From: Jeotgalicoccus psychrophilus DSM 19085
GTDB lineage: Bacteria; Bacillota; Bacilli; Staphylococcales; Salinicoccaceae
NCBI RefSeq assembly: GCF_000425845.1
Contig: NZ_AUEF01000010.1
Location: forward strand, 40,719 to 104,718
Direction: 5' to 3'
Length of the DNA: 64,000 nucleotides
Numbering within the stretch: position 1 is the first letter of the stretch; each line of letters begins with the position of its first letter. A model generated the notes under the pieces. The model was not told where the DNA came from. It made no database searches and was given only the letters and a program-made list of their open reading frames with translations. The position numbers and the translations under genes are program-made. Below, piece after piece: positions 43,232 through 52,114 of the stretch.

Positions 43232-44437
43232 TTATACATTCCCGGAAATCTGTTTATTTTTACCGGATGCGATACCCATAATAAGCATCAGTACTGAGAC
43301 GCAGGCAAGCAGTATCAGCGGGAGTGTCCAGCTTCCCGTCATATCCTGAAGACCTCCGACCATCACCGGTCCGAGTGCTGCCAGCAGGTAACCGAACGAT
43401 TGAGCCATACCCGAGAGTTCAGCGGCTTCGTAGCCATCTTTTGTTCTCAGTGTAAAAAACATCATGGACAGTGAAAATGCGCTGCCGTTGCCGATACCGA
43501 GCATTATTATCCAGAGGATTGAGAGTTCTGAAAATCCTGCGAGAAGACCGGCAATTCCTGTGAGTATCAATCCACTGCTGATCAATGCAATCATCACCTG
43601 ATTTTTCATCTTGTCTGCGATAACCGGAATGATAAATGTAAATGGAATACTTGCGAACTGGAATATAAATACACCCCAGCCGGCGAGATGAATATCGTAG
43701 CCGTTAGCCATTAATATAGTCGGCAGCCAAGTAATCAGCGTATAGAAGATTAAAGACTGAGCACCCATAAATACGGTGATTTTCCATGCGAGCGGAGAAC
43801 GCAATAATCCGCCAATCTGCTGATTGTTAATTTTCTTTTTAGCACCATACTTTTTCGCTAGCTGCGGCAGCCAGATTATCAGTGTGATAAACGCAAGTCC
43901 GCCCCAGATAACGAGTGAGCCGCGCCAGCCTAAATTTCCGGACGTTGCAATCGGTATACTTAAACCTGAACCGAGTGCGCCGAATACGTTCATAACAATC
44001 GCATAGAGGCCGGTCATTAAGCCGATTTTATAGGGGAAATTCATTTTAATAATGCCGGGTATGAGCACGTTGCCGACGGCAATTGCTAAACCAACCAGCA
44101 ATGTTCCGGTAAATAACAGACCGATGCCGCTTGCAGATCTGATTAAAATACCTGCAATCAGCAGAATAAGTGAAATAGCAATCGTCCGTTCCATGCCGAT
44201 TTTGTTTGCAATTTTCGGTGCAAACGGTGACAACAGTGCGAATGCAATGAGCGGAAGCGTAGTAATAACACCTGCAAGCGCGTTGCTGATGCCAAAATCA
44301 TCTCTGATAAATGATACGAGAGCACCTGCAGAAGTCAGTGGCACCCTTAAGTTTGCACCGACTAAAATAACGCCGATAATCAGCAGCCAGCTTAAATTTT
44401 TATTGCTGAAAAAAGGTTGATCTATTTGGTTGCTCAA
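43232..44437 (-). CDS. MFS transporter, CynX/NimT type
   Basis: 401 residues, 12 transmembrane helices. GVILVGANLRVPLTSAGALVSFI at the start and GNGSAFSLSMMFFTLRT in helix 9-10 are characteristic of CynX/NimT (cyanate/nitroimidazole) permeases. Substrate unknown. A GNAT acetyltransferase gene lies 15 nt upstream on the same strand and is probably in the same transcript, suggesting a resistance or detoxification pair. Confidence 0.85.
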   Translation of the reverse strand: MSNQIDQPFFSNKNLSWLLIIGVILVGANLRVPLTSAGALVSFIRDDFGISNALAGVITTLPLIAFALLSPFAPKIANKIGMERTIAISLILLIAGILIRSASGIGLLFTGTLLVGLAIAVGNVLIPGIIKMNFPYKIGLMTGLYAIVMNVFGALGSGLSIPIATSGNLGWRGSLVIWGGLAFITLIIWLPQLAKKYGAKKKINNQQIGGLLRSPLAWKITVFMGAQSLIFYTLITWLPTILMANGYDIHLAGWGVFIFQFASIPFTFIIPVIADKMKNQVMIALISSGLILTGIAGLLAGFSELSILWIIMLGIGNGSAFSLSMMFFTLRTKDGYEAAELSGMAQSFGYLLAALGPVMVGGLQDMTGSWTLPLILLACVSVLMLIMGIASGKNKQISGNV

Positions 44438-44452
44438 TAACTTTCTCCTCCA

Positions 44453-44977
44453 TTATTCTAACGATAAAATCCTCTCCGCTATAATATCTGTCTGTTCATC
44501 ATCTCCCATAAAAAAGGAATGAGAACCGGTTTTTTTAAAGCCCTGCTTTTTATAAAAGCCAATCGCATTCTCATTTTTCTCCCAGACACCAAGCCAGATT
44601 TTATTTTTATTGAGTTTGCGTGCAATATCATAGGAAAGATTCAGCAGTTCTTTACCGAATCCCTGTTTGTGATATTTATGGAGAATATAAATTCTTTGCA
44701 CTTCAAGAGAACTATGTCCCATCGGTTCGGATTGAGCTGAATCGACATTCACTTTTAAGTATCCTGCAGGTTCATCATTGCTGTATATAAAATAAAACTG
44801 TGAATCAGGATTATTAAGTTCATCCCTGATTTTTTCAGCTGTGAAAGCATCATTAGAATAAGCTTTCATGTTCTCTTTAGTGTTTTGAGCCTCGAAAGCT
44901 TCATAAAAAGTATCATAGCTCAATTTTAACAGCGCCTCAGTATCATTTATAGTGCACCGTGTGATGTATGAAGTCAT
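44453..44977 (-). CDS. GNAT-family N-acetyltransferase
   Basis: 174 residues. The acetyl-CoA motif A reads LEVQRIYILHKYHKQGFGKELLNLS, and motif B WLGVWEKNENAIGFYKKQGFKKTG. The sequence resembles the PaiA/spermine acetyltransferase-like branch. It modifies an amine substrate that cannot be specified. GAGGTGATTT precedes the ATG. It is first in a two-gene operon with the MFS carrier. Confidence 0.87.
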   Translation of the reverse strand: MTSYITRCTINDTEALLKLSYDTFYEAFEAQNTKENMKAYSNDAFTAEKIRDELNNPDSQFYFIYSNDEPAGYLKVNVDSAQSEPMGHSSLEVQRIYILHKYHKQGFGKELLNLSYDIARKLNKNKIWLGVWEKNENAIGFYKKQGFKKTGSHSFFMGDDEQTDIIAERILSLE

Positions 44978-45071
44978 GAAATCACCTCTGTATTAATTTA
45001 TTTACCTACTATACATGAAATTTAAGATTTAATCACAGATAGAATATTAATTAGAAAAAGAGTGCATCCGG

Positions 45072-45593
45072 CTACAGCCAGTTACACTCCCATTTTCCAT
45101 CAGTTAACTTATAAAGGAGACGGGCATATCCGCCTTCATTTAACGCCTGATAAAATTCAACTTCCAAAGGCACAGTTTTATATGCATTTAAATCACGCAC
45201 TGCTGCATCTAAATTATCTGCAATATGTGAAATGTCCGTTGTCAGCTCAGCAGTACCTTTGAGGCGGACCTGTCTGCCTTGTTCACGCCAGTAAAAGTTT
45301 AAAGCAACGCTGCTGTTATGTGTAAGCTGGATAACTTTTTCACGAAATCTTCCCGTCTCAAAATAAAGGGCCTCATCATCCATCGCTTTTAACAGGACAA
45401 CACGCGAGTCCGGTGTATTGTTCTGAGTGATAGTGCTGAGCACCATACTGTTGGGCTCGGCTGTTCCATTCTTCAGTGCATGTACGTACCACTGGGAGAA
45501 GTGGCTGAAAGGATTGTTGTGCTCTTTTTTATCCAGTTCAGGAAACGGTCCTGTCATAATTTCTGTAGCTTTTAAAACTTCGTTAATATCCAT
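45072..45593 (-). CDS. Pyridoxamine 5'-phosphate oxidase-family flavoprotein
   Basis: 173 residues from the ATG at 45593, with GGGGTG upstream; a longer frame to 45677 lacks a ribosome binding site. FMN-binding segments are PDSRVVLLKAMDDEALYFETG and ALNFYWREQGRQVRLKG. The C-terminus is shorter than in true PdxH and lacks its RLAP end, so it may be a PdxH paralogue rather than the vitamin B6 salvage enzyme. Monocistronic. Confidence 0.8.
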   Translation of the reverse strand: MDINEVLKATEIMTGPFPELDKKEHNNPFSHFSQWYVHALKNGTAEPNSMVLSTITQNNTPDSRVVLLKAMDDEALYFETGRFREKVIQLTHNSSVALNFYWREQGRQVRLKGTAELTTDISHIADNLDAAVRDLNAYKTVPLEVEFYQALNEGGYARLLYKLTDGKWECNWL

Positions 45594-45729
45594 ATGTACA
45601 CCCCGGTATTTAATGATTAAATGAATTTTATCATACATATCAGAGAACGGCAGCTTAAGCATTGGCAGTATAGTCATTTTATTAATATACTTAAATCAGC
45701 AAATTTTCTTAGAGGACAGTGATGAAGCG

Positions 45730-47148
45730 ATGAAAGCTAAAAGAATAGCAATTGCAGGTGCCGGAGTGGCCGGTATTTCAATCGTTAAGTTTTTTGTAAA
45801 CGATGAAAGATTCAATGAAAATTTAAATATCGATATATATGATGCACCTGAAACCCTGGGACGAGGTTATGCTTACCAGGGTGACAATGAAAATTTAATT
45901 ATTAATCTGCCGGCAGAAGAGATGTCTCTGACTGCTGACTCTGAAGATTTTATGAAGTGGCTGGAAAACTCAGAACATGAGGCTTTGAGTTTTCCGAGCC
46001 GCAGAGTTTATGGGGAGTATATGCACAGCTCATTAATGTCGTTTGCAGATGCACATTCCAATATTAATATTATAAAAAAATATGCAGACAATATTATATT
46101 TAATGAAGATAAAAACACATATACTCTGTGTGCAGGCGGAAATGAACAAGATTACGATGCGGTATATTTAACGACAGGTGAATTGTCATACAGTGACCCT
46201 TATGAGCTAAAGGGCGTCAGCAATTATTTTTATAATCCGTACCCGATAGAGGAGAAGTTAAATAAGCTGGAAGGCAAAATTGGAATTATCGGGAGCGGCT
46301 TGTCTGCCATCGACAGTTTCAGATATTTACTCCTGAACGGCCATGAAAAAGTGTATGTTCTATCGAGAAGCGGAGAGATGCCTGCTGTCAGAGGGACAAA
46401 TTTTCATTTCAAACCAGAGCATTTCACTTTGGATGCAGCACTTCAATACGAAAAAAACGGTCTGATTCCACTCGATAAATTACTCGAGCTGTTTAAAAAG
46501 GAAATGGAAGCACAGCAGGTGGATGGTTCACTGTTTAAGCGTAAGACAGATCGTCCTGAAATTGATTTGAAATACGATCTTGAGCATAAGGACAATGTCG
46601 GCCGGCTGCAGTATTTAATAGTGCATTTGGAGGCTACTTTTAAAATATTATTTAAATATTTATCGCGAAGTGATAAACGGACGTTTTTAGAAAAATATCA
46701 TCCTTATGTCGACGGTAATCATTCACCGATGCCGCCTTATGGGGCAGAACAGATTCTTAAATGGATTGATGAAGGCAAGCTTGTCTTTATGCACGGCATG
46801 GAATCCGCAGTAGTAGACAAGGGATTTACTGTAACTTTTGAAGACGGTGAGACAGAACATTTTGATATATTGATCAATGCTACAGGGCCGGTTAAAAATA
46901 TTGAAAAAGATAATACGGAATTACTGCAGAATATGTTTGATGCATTGTTACTTGAAGCGGACGAATTCGGCGGTGTGCTGCTGAGTAAAAATCATGAGAT
47001 TATCAGCCCAAGATTCGGTACTATGAATAATTTCTACACGATTGGAGCACTGTCAGCAGGTTCGGATTATTTAATAAGAGGTGTCGGTATGCTGTCGACG
47101 GAAACTGAAGATCTGGTGAATCATTTCTTTGAGACAAATGAATGTTAA
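45730..47148 (+). CDS. FAD/NAD(P)-binding oxidoreductase of the FAD-NAD-binding-9 type
   Basis: 472 residues. RIAIAGAGVAGISIVKFF is the FAD Rossmann motif. LGRGYAYQGDNENLIINLPAEEMSL and the central IGIIGSGLSAIDSFRYLL are typical of this group (relatives are annotated as adenylate-cyclase-like or hydroxyacylglutathione-associated flavoproteins). The reaction is unknown. The last part has INATGP and GVGMLSTETEDLV. Divergent from the PdxH-like gene, with an AT-rich spacer. Confidence 0.82.
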   Translation: MKAKRIAIAGAGVAGISIVKFFVNDERFNENLNIDIYDAPETLGRGYAYQGDNENLIINLPAEEMSLTADSEDFMKWLENSEHEALSFPSRRVYGEYMHSSLMSFADAHSNINIIKKYADNIIFNEDKNTYTLCAGGNEQDYDAVYLTTGELSYSDPYELKGVSNYFYNPYPIEEKLNKLEGKIGIIGSGLSAIDSFRYLLLNGHEKVYVLSRSGEMPAVRGTNFHFKPEHFTLDAALQYEKNGLIPLDKLLELFKKEMEAQQVDGSLFKRKTDRPEIDLKYDLEHKDNVGRLQYLIVHLEATFKILFKYLSRSDKRTFLEKYHPYVDGNHSPMPPYGAEQILKWIDEGKLVFMHGMESAVVDKGFTVTFEDGETEHFDILINATGPVKNIEKDNTELLQNMFDALLLEADEFGGVLLSKNHEIISPRFGTMNNFYTIGALSAGSDYLIRGVGMLSTETEDLVNHFFETNEC

Positions 47149-47248
47149 AAACAGTTTTACCTTTTTTATACACTTCGTCTATAGACAAGGTCTGTTATTT
47201 AATGGAAAATAGAGAGATTCAATAAATTACTAAGGAAGTGCAATTATA

Positions 47249-48445
47249 TTGTCGGAAGTATATAAAGACAGATTGTGGACGAAAGATTTTATCAATACAT
47301 CAATTGTGAACTTTGCGCTGATGATGTCGCAATATCTCCTCCTAGTGACAATGGCGTTGTACGCGACAGAGGAATACGGCGCTTCGGTCGGTATGGCAGG
47401 ACTTGTATCCAGTTCATTTATTATCGGCTCGCTGATTGGAAGGGTGTTCGGCGGCAAGCATATTACTGCGATGGGTGGTAAAAAGATGCTGATGATCGGT
47501 TCGGCACTCATCGTGGTGCTGACGGCATCTTATTTAATCCCAATGAGTATATACCCTCTTATTATACTGCGTATTTTACACGGTATAGCCATGGGTTACG
47601 CAATGACGGCAACAGGTACAATCATTGCACAGATTATACCGCCGAGCAGAAACGGCGAAGGCATCGGCTACTTCAGTATGTCAGTAGTATTGGCGACGGC
47701 TGTCGGTCCATTGATAGGTGTTGCTTTAATCGCAGCATACGGATTTACCAGTATTTTTATCTTTTCATTTACGATGGCAGTAATCAGTCTGATTATCGGA
47801 CTGACAGTTAAAGCGTCGCCTATGAGACCGATTAAAGCAACAGCCGGCGGGAAATTTAAGATTATGGATTTCTTCGAAAAACGGGCAATACCGATTTCAG
47901 CCGTGATGTTTGTAATGGCATTCGCGTATTCGGGAATTTTATCGTACGTTACGGCTTATGCAGAAAGCATCAGTCTGATACAGGCGGGCAGTCTGTACTT
48001 TACGGTGTACGGTGTGACAGTGCTGCTGTCGCGTCCGATTACAGGGCCGCTCCTTGACCGTAAAGGCGCGAACATTGTAATGTATCCCGCAATTATTATG
48101 TTTGCACTGGGTCTGGCGCTAATCAGCCAGGCGACAGCGACGATGGCATTTCTGATTGCAGCAGTGCTGATCGGTTTCGGCTACGGCAATGTGCAGTCGA
48201 TTACACAGGCACTGTCCATTAAAGTGACACCGAGAGAACGTCTAGGTCTTGCGAATACCACATACTTTATTGCGCTGGATTTAGGACTTGGCTTTGGGCC
48301 GTTTCTTTTAGGGCCAATTGCAGCATCATTCGGCTATGGCGGAATGTATTTAACGCTCGCTTTCGTAGTACTGTCGGGAATCGCAGTGTATTATTTCCTG
48401 CATGGCAGACGGGATAAAGAACTAATGAATAACAGCGGAGTATAG
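47249..48445 (+). CDS. MFS transporter
   Basis: 398 residues, 12 helices, starting at TTG with AAGGAAGTG upstream. The MFS loop 2-3 motif reads GRVFGGKHITAMGGKK, and loop 8-9 SRPITGPLLDRKG. It resembles multidrug or siderophore exporter-like members of Staphylococcaceae. Substrate unknown. It is monocistronic, ending in a terminator. Confidence 0.87.
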   Translation: MSEVYKDRLWTKDFINTSIVNFALMMSQYLLLVTMALYATEEYGASVGMAGLVSSSFIIGSLIGRVFGGKHITAMGGKKMLMIGSALIVVLTASYLIPMSIYPLIILRILHGIAMGYAMTATGTIIAQIIPPSRNGEGIGYFSMSVVLATAVGPLIGVALIAAYGFTSIFIFSFTMAVISLIIGLTVKASPMRPIKATAGGKFKIMDFFEKRAIPISAVMFVMAFAYSGILSYVTAYAESISLIQAGSLYFTVYGVTVLLSRPITGPLLDRKGANIVMYPAIIMFALGLALISQATATMAFLIAAVLIGFGYGNVQSITQALSIKVTPRERLGLANTTYFIALDLGLGFGPFLLGPIAASFGYGGMYLTLAFVVLSGIAVYYFLHGRRDKELMNNSGV

Positions 48446-48484
48446 AAATATCACCTGTCATTATTTTGGCAGGTGATATTTTTG
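48446..48484 (+). terminator. Terminator after the MFS gene
   Basis: AAATATCACCTG, loop, CAGGTGATATTTTT. Confidence 0.85.
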
Positions 48485-48509
48485 TTTTGAGGGAAATTTA
48501 TAAGGGTAA
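48484..48509 (+). promoter_or_regulatory. Possible sigma-B promoter of the VLRF1-type gene
   Basis: GTTTTG, 14-nt spacer, GGGTAA, 42 bp before the ATG. It is weaker than the other sigma-B-like sites. Confidence 0.35.
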
Positions 48510-48551
48510 TGTATTGGAATTATGTAATTCTGAAAGGGGAGTAAGATAAGA

Positions 48552-49343
48552 ATGTCATTAGCAAAGATTATTGAGGAAATCAAAGGGAAACATGATAATA
48601 CCGGTGTACTGACAATTCACTTAAACACAGATGCCAGCGCAGGGAATCTTTCAAACGGAGAATGGAAGATACACTTAAAAAACGGTTTGAAAGAACTTAA
48701 AGAAGAAGTGAAAGCAAAAGATAATCAAGCAGAGCTGAAAGCCTTGAAAAAACTGCAGGATAAAGTCGAGAAAGAAATTGCGGTGCATCAGCGTGAAATG
48801 CGTAAAGGATTTATATTAGTCGCATCGGCTGATGGTGAGCTCTGGAGAGCAAGAGTACTGCAGGTTCCGGTAACAACATCATTCCATTGGGGTGAGACTG
48901 CTGAAACCCGGCAGATTGAAGAACTAGAACAGCGTTTCCCTGAAACAGCATTGGTAGTAGTGCAGCAGGCTGATGTAACATTTATCGAAACATCACTTGG
49001 GATTATTAGAGACACGAAGAAATACAGCTGGGATGTCGACAGTGAAAACTGGGTCGACTATGAAGAGGCGGCTCAGCCGTTAGCAAGAGGGGGCGGGAAA
49101 GATGAATTCCAGCACCGCTTTGAAGAAAATCAGCATCGCTGGTATAAGAGTTTAGCTGTCCAGCTTGAAAAAGAAATTAAAGAACGCGGTCTGGAAGGCG
49201 CATACCTTGTCGGCAGTAAAGAATCGGTAGCTGAAATCGAAGCGAACATGAGCCCGAAAAACGTTAAAGGCATCGTTACAAAAAATCTCGGTTCAAAACC
49301 GGATCATGAAATTTTAAATGAAGTGTTCGACACATTAATATAG
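48552..49343 (+). CDS. VLRF1-family aeRF1-type release factor-like protein
   Basis: 263 residues, soluble. It matches the bacterial VLRF1 group related to archaeal/eukaryotic release factor 1 and Vms1: TGVLTIHLNTDASAGN near the start, HQREMRKGFILVASADGELW, VVVQQADVTFIE, and a central glycine-rich LARGGGKDEFQHRFEENQHR loop in place of the GGQ loop. Such proteins are predicted peptidyl-tRNA hydrolases for stalled ribosomes. The ATG has GGGGAG upstream. Monocistronic. Confidence 0.8.
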   Translation: MSLAKIIEEIKGKHDNTGVLTIHLNTDASAGNLSNGEWKIHLKNGLKELKEEVKAKDNQAELKALKKLQDKVEKEIAVHQREMRKGFILVASADGELWRARVLQVPVTTSFHWGETAETRQIEELEQRFPETALVVVQQADVTFIETSLGIIRDTKKYSWDVDSENWVDYEEAAQPLARGGGKDEFQHRFEENQHRWYKSLAVQLEKEIKERGLEGAYLVGSKESVAEIEANMSPKNVKGIVTKNLGSKPDHEILNEVFDTLI

Positions 49344-49348
49344 TTATG

Positions 49349-49382
49349 AAAAAAGAGAAGCTGAGGCTTCTCTTTTTTTTGT
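49349..49382. terminator. Bidirectional terminator, VLRF1-type gene versus dsdA
   Basis: AAAAGAGAAGC, TGAG, GCTTCTCTTTT; runs of A and T on both flanks. Confidence 0.8.
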
Positions 49383-49386
49383 TAAA

Positions 49387-50673
49387 TTAAATTTTTCCTT
49401 TGAGATAATAATCTTTATAAACATCCTCAGGAACCATATCACCGCCCGTACTCCATGCAATATGCGTACCTTTAGAGTTTGCTGCAGCAGGACCCATGAC
49501 ACCTGCAAGTGCCGAGGGTTCCAGTTTAATATTTTCTTCGTCTTGCATTATAGCGAGCATTTTAAATAAGTTTTCATCACTGACAGTATATGAACCGCTG
49601 ATGAGCTTAGCCAGCAACTGACCGACAAAGCCGGAAGCTCTGCCGACAGCGAGTCCATCCGCAGCAGTGACGTTATCGATACCGAAATCCTGTACGGAAA
49701 TTTTATCGTGATAATCAGTCATCATGCCGAGAGTCATACACGGTGAGTGCGTGGGTTCTGCAAAGTAACAGTTTACGTTATCACCGAAAACAACTTTAAG
49801 CCCGAATGCAATGCCGCCGGGACCGCCGCCGACACCGCACGGCAGGTAGACATTCAGCGGATGATTTTTATCCACATCTATATTCTGCTCCTGCAGCTGT
49901 GCTTTTAACCGGATAGCAGCGACCGCATATCCTAAAAACAGTGTTTTCGAGTTTTCATCATCGATAAAATAACTCTTAGCATCCTTAAGGCTGTCTGCGC
50001 GCCCTTGTTCGACTGCTTTCGAGTAATCATCGCTGTGCTCAACGACTGTAACGCCTTTAGAACGGAGCATATCTTTCTTCCACTGCCTCGCATCGTCAGA
50101 CATATGAATAATAACTTTAAAGCCAAGCTCGGCTCCAATAATACCGATACTGAGTCCAAGGTTACCAGTGGAACCGCAGACCAGCGAGTATTGCGAGAAG
50201 TGATTTTTTAAATCCGGACCGGCGAATTTTTTATAATCATCATCTTCAGTAATAAGCCCGGCTGCGAGTGCAAGCGACTCTGCAAAAGCAAGGACTTCAT
50301 AAATGCCGCCGCGCGCTTTAACAGAACCGGAAATCGGCAGTTTGTTATCTTCTTTTAAATAAAAAGAACCGTTGATTTTTTTGCCGACTATCTCTTTAAA
50401 ACTTTCCTGAATGCGTGTCAGTTCAGTCAAAGGAGATTCTATAATTCCTGCGCTATCAGCAGTTTCAGGAAAAACATGTGCAATGTAAGGTGCAAAACGT
50501 TTCAGGCGTGCTTCTGCACTTAAAATATCATCTTCACTAAGTATCAACTCCGGCAGGACACTGTCTGCAGCAGCCTGATTGTCATTCAGCCAAAGGATTT
50601 CACGATATTCCATCATATCCCCGAGCTGTGGAAATTCATTCTGCCATTGTTCAATTGTTTTATTAAGTATCAC
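49387..50673 (-). CDS. dsdA: D-serine dehydratase
   Basis: 428 residues, fold-type II PLP enzyme. [19 protein letters not shown] contains the PLP lysine at about 119; [13 protein letters not shown] binds substrate carboxylate; [19 protein letters not shown] is the phosphate-binding glycine loop. It deaminates D-serine to pyruvate and ammonia, useful for wall-derived or urinary D-serine. GGAGATGG lies before ATG. No permease or regulator adjoins it. Confidence 0.92.
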   Translation of the reverse strand: MILNKTIEQWQNEFPQLGDMMEYREILWLNDNQAAADSVLPELILSEDDILSAEARLKRFAPYIAHVFPETADSAGIIESPLTELTRIQESFKEIVGKKINGSFYLKEDNKLPISGSVKARGGIYEVLAFAESLALAAGLITEDDDYKKFAGPDLKNHFSQYSLVCGSTGNLGLSIGIIGAELGFKVIIHMSDDARQWKKDMLRSKGVTVVEHSDDYSKAVEQGRADSLKDAKSYFIDDENSKTLFLGYAVAAIRLKAQLQEQNIDVDKNHPLNVYLPCGVGGGPGGIAFGLKVVFGDNVNCYFAEPTHSPCMTLGMMTDYHDKISVQDFGIDNVTAADGLAVGRASGFVGQLLAKLISGSYTVSDENLFKMLAIMQDEENIKLEPSALAGVMGPAAANSKGTHIAWSTGGDMVPEDVYKDYYLKGKI

Positions 50674-50704
50674 AGCACCATCTCCTTACATATAAATTTT
50701 ATTA

Positions 50705-50737
50705 TAAAAAATAAGCAGGTCCAGATTGGAACCTGCT
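50705..50737 (-). terminator. Terminator after the YflT-type gene
   Basis: AGCAGGT-CCA / TGG-ACCTGCT stem; the A-run at 50705 is a T-tail on the minus strand. Confidence 0.65.
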
Positions 50738-50745
50738 GGTGAATA

Positions 50746-51162
50746 TTATAATCTTGTACCGTCATCATTCACTTTGTTCATATCGACGACTTCAGTATCA
50801 TTATCATATGGCATATCTTTCAGCTCAGCTTTGTAAACACCATCTGCATCCGGATGATTGATATACAAAATAAACTGATGATGTTCAAGTGCGTAATGAT
50901 AAGCCTCCTCCTGCTCATGTGTGAGATTGAGATTATCAATACGGCGGTCTTCAGGATCGCCTGCAGAGAAATATGTGACAATCTTATCACCGGCAGTGCC
51001 GTCAATTGTCTTCGTTTCAATATCTTCATTCAGCTCTACACTTTCAAAAGATGCATTTGAAAAAATAGTCAGCTGATTGTTCCTTACGTTCTTTTCTCTA
51101 CGTAAAAAATGAATGCGGTTCAATAAATCATCTTCGTTAAGATATGTTTCTAATCTGGCCAA
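50746..51162 (-). CDS. General stress protein, YflT/GSP17M-like
   Basis: 138 residues. The N-terminal YLNEDDLLNRIHFLRREKNVRNNQLTIFS pattern and the YHYALEHHQFILYIN segment match the heat-induced YflT domain, also present at 56954. The tail is acidic. Bacillus members are sigma-B-dependent, and a matching promoter lies upstream here. Molecular function is unknown. AGGAGGGG precedes the ATG. Confidence 0.83.
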   Translation of the reverse strand: MARLETYLNEDDLLNRIHFLRREKNVRNNQLTIFSNASFESVELNEDIETKTIDGTAGDKIVTYFSAGDPEDRRIDNLNLTHEQEEAYHYALEHHQFILYINHPDADGVYKAELKDMPYDNDTEVVDMNKVNDDGTRL

Positions 51163-51201
51163 AATTATCCCCTCCTGCAGAGATTCATATATATAAAATA
51201 T

Positions 51202-51226
51202 TTACCCTGTCTGTTTGGAATGAAAC
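51202..51226 (-). promoter_or_regulatory. Sigma-B-like promoter of the YflT-type gene
   Basis: Minus strand GTTTCA, 13-nt spacer, GGGTAA: 5 of 6 consensus bases in each element, about 40 bp before the start codon. Confidence 0.65.
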
Positions 51227-51247
51227 AAAACTTTGTCCACTTTAAAT

Positions 51248-51622
51248 TTAATTTTTAAAATAATTTTTCATTAGGCGTTTATACAGCTGATCTTCAAAAT
51301 AATTACGATTTGCCTGGATGTAAGCTTCTACCAGCAGATAAGCGAAGAATGAATAATAAGCGCCGCCTAAAATTACCCATGTGTTACCTGAAGAAAAATA
51401 TAAAATCATACTTAAACCAAGTACTGCAAACAACAGTCCGATAATTGCAACGAAACGGTAAAGATTGGATTGGCGCAGCTGATCGCGAACCTGGGTATTA
51501 ATGTCATCCATAAAGTTATTGTAAGCAGTATCGTTCCGAGCTGCTAAAGTGCCGGTAATATCTCTAGAGAGGAAATCTGTCACTTTAATATCTCCGCTGT
51601 AACGTTCTTCTCTGTACTTCAC
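51248..51622 (-). CDS. Two-TM membrane protein, probably 5'-truncated
   Basis: 124 residues from GTG at 51622, which has no ribosome binding site. The frame continues upstream without a start (LFRHNPNVDV before KYREERY) up to a TAG near 51648. The natural N-terminus thus seems lost where a broken oxidoreductase gene begins on the other strand. The product has a charged N-terminal half, then two hydrophobic helices (YRFVAIIGLLFAVLGLSMIL and VILGGAYYSFFAYLLVEAYI). Family not recognised. Confidence 0.6.
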   Translation of the reverse strand: MKYREERYSGDIKVTDFLSRDITGTLAARNDTAYNNFMDDINTQVRDQLRQSNLYRFVAIIGLLFAVLGLSMILYFSSGNTWVILGGAYYSFFAYLLVEAYIQANRNYFEDQLYKRLMKNYFKN

Positions 51623-51635
51623 ATCAACATTTGGA

Positions 51636-51836
51636 TTGTGCCTAAATAACTATCTGCAGATGTGGGATGAAGATAATGTATTTGTTATCGGAGGTTCAAA
51701 CTTCCCGCATAATGGAGGTTATAATCCGACTGGTACAGTTGGTGCTTTTGCTTATCGCGCGGCAGAAGGTATTGAAATGTATTTAGAAGATAATAGACAA
51801 TTAGCTGAAGCAGGAGAAGTAGCCGGCGCTAACTAA
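51636..51836 (+). pseudogene. C-terminal remnant of a GMC-family oxidoreductase
   Basis: About 66 codons. From LNNYLQMWDEDNVFVIGGSN through FPHNGGYNPTGTVGAFAYRAAEGIE the sequence is the final segment of GMC oxidoreductases (FAD-dependent glucose/gluconate dehydrogenase-like), whose full length is about 500-570 residues; the conserved histidine and GGYNPTGT are intact. Everything upstream is gone, and no ribosome binding site precedes it. The original terminator still follows. The remnant abuts a truncated gene on the minus strand. Confidence 0.82.
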
Positions 51837-51843
51837 TATAAAC

Positions 51844-51876
51844 AAAGACTGTCTCTTTTGAGGCAGTCTTTTTTTG
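51844..51876 (+). terminator. Terminator after the GMC remnant
   Basis: AAAGACTG-CTC / GAG-CAGTCTTTTTTT. Confidence 0.8.
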
Positions 51877-51951
51877 TCGAGATTACATATTTACAATAGC
51901 AGATTAAGTAACCGTTTTCATATCATGTGATTTCGTTAACTTATTCAAGAA

Positions 51952-51968
51952 TTTACATTAAATTAACA
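51952..51968 (+). promoter_or_regulatory. Possible PhoP-box repeats before the ABC importer operon
   Basis: TTTACA and TTAACA are spaced 11 bp apart, fitting the Gram-positive PhoP pattern (TTAACA-like hexamers separated by 5 bp). A third repeat is poor. They lie about 150 bp before the ATP-binding gene. Confidence 0.35.
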
Positions 51969-52114
51969 GACTAATCTTAATTTTGCTGTAATAAATTCTA
52001 ATTGTTAAAAATATGTGGATTAATGTTTCTTATGTTAATTAATGTAATCAAAGTGTAAATCGTCTGTGAGACCGCCGTTTAATTTGGTATAACACTACGT
52101 GGAGGGATTTTCAC

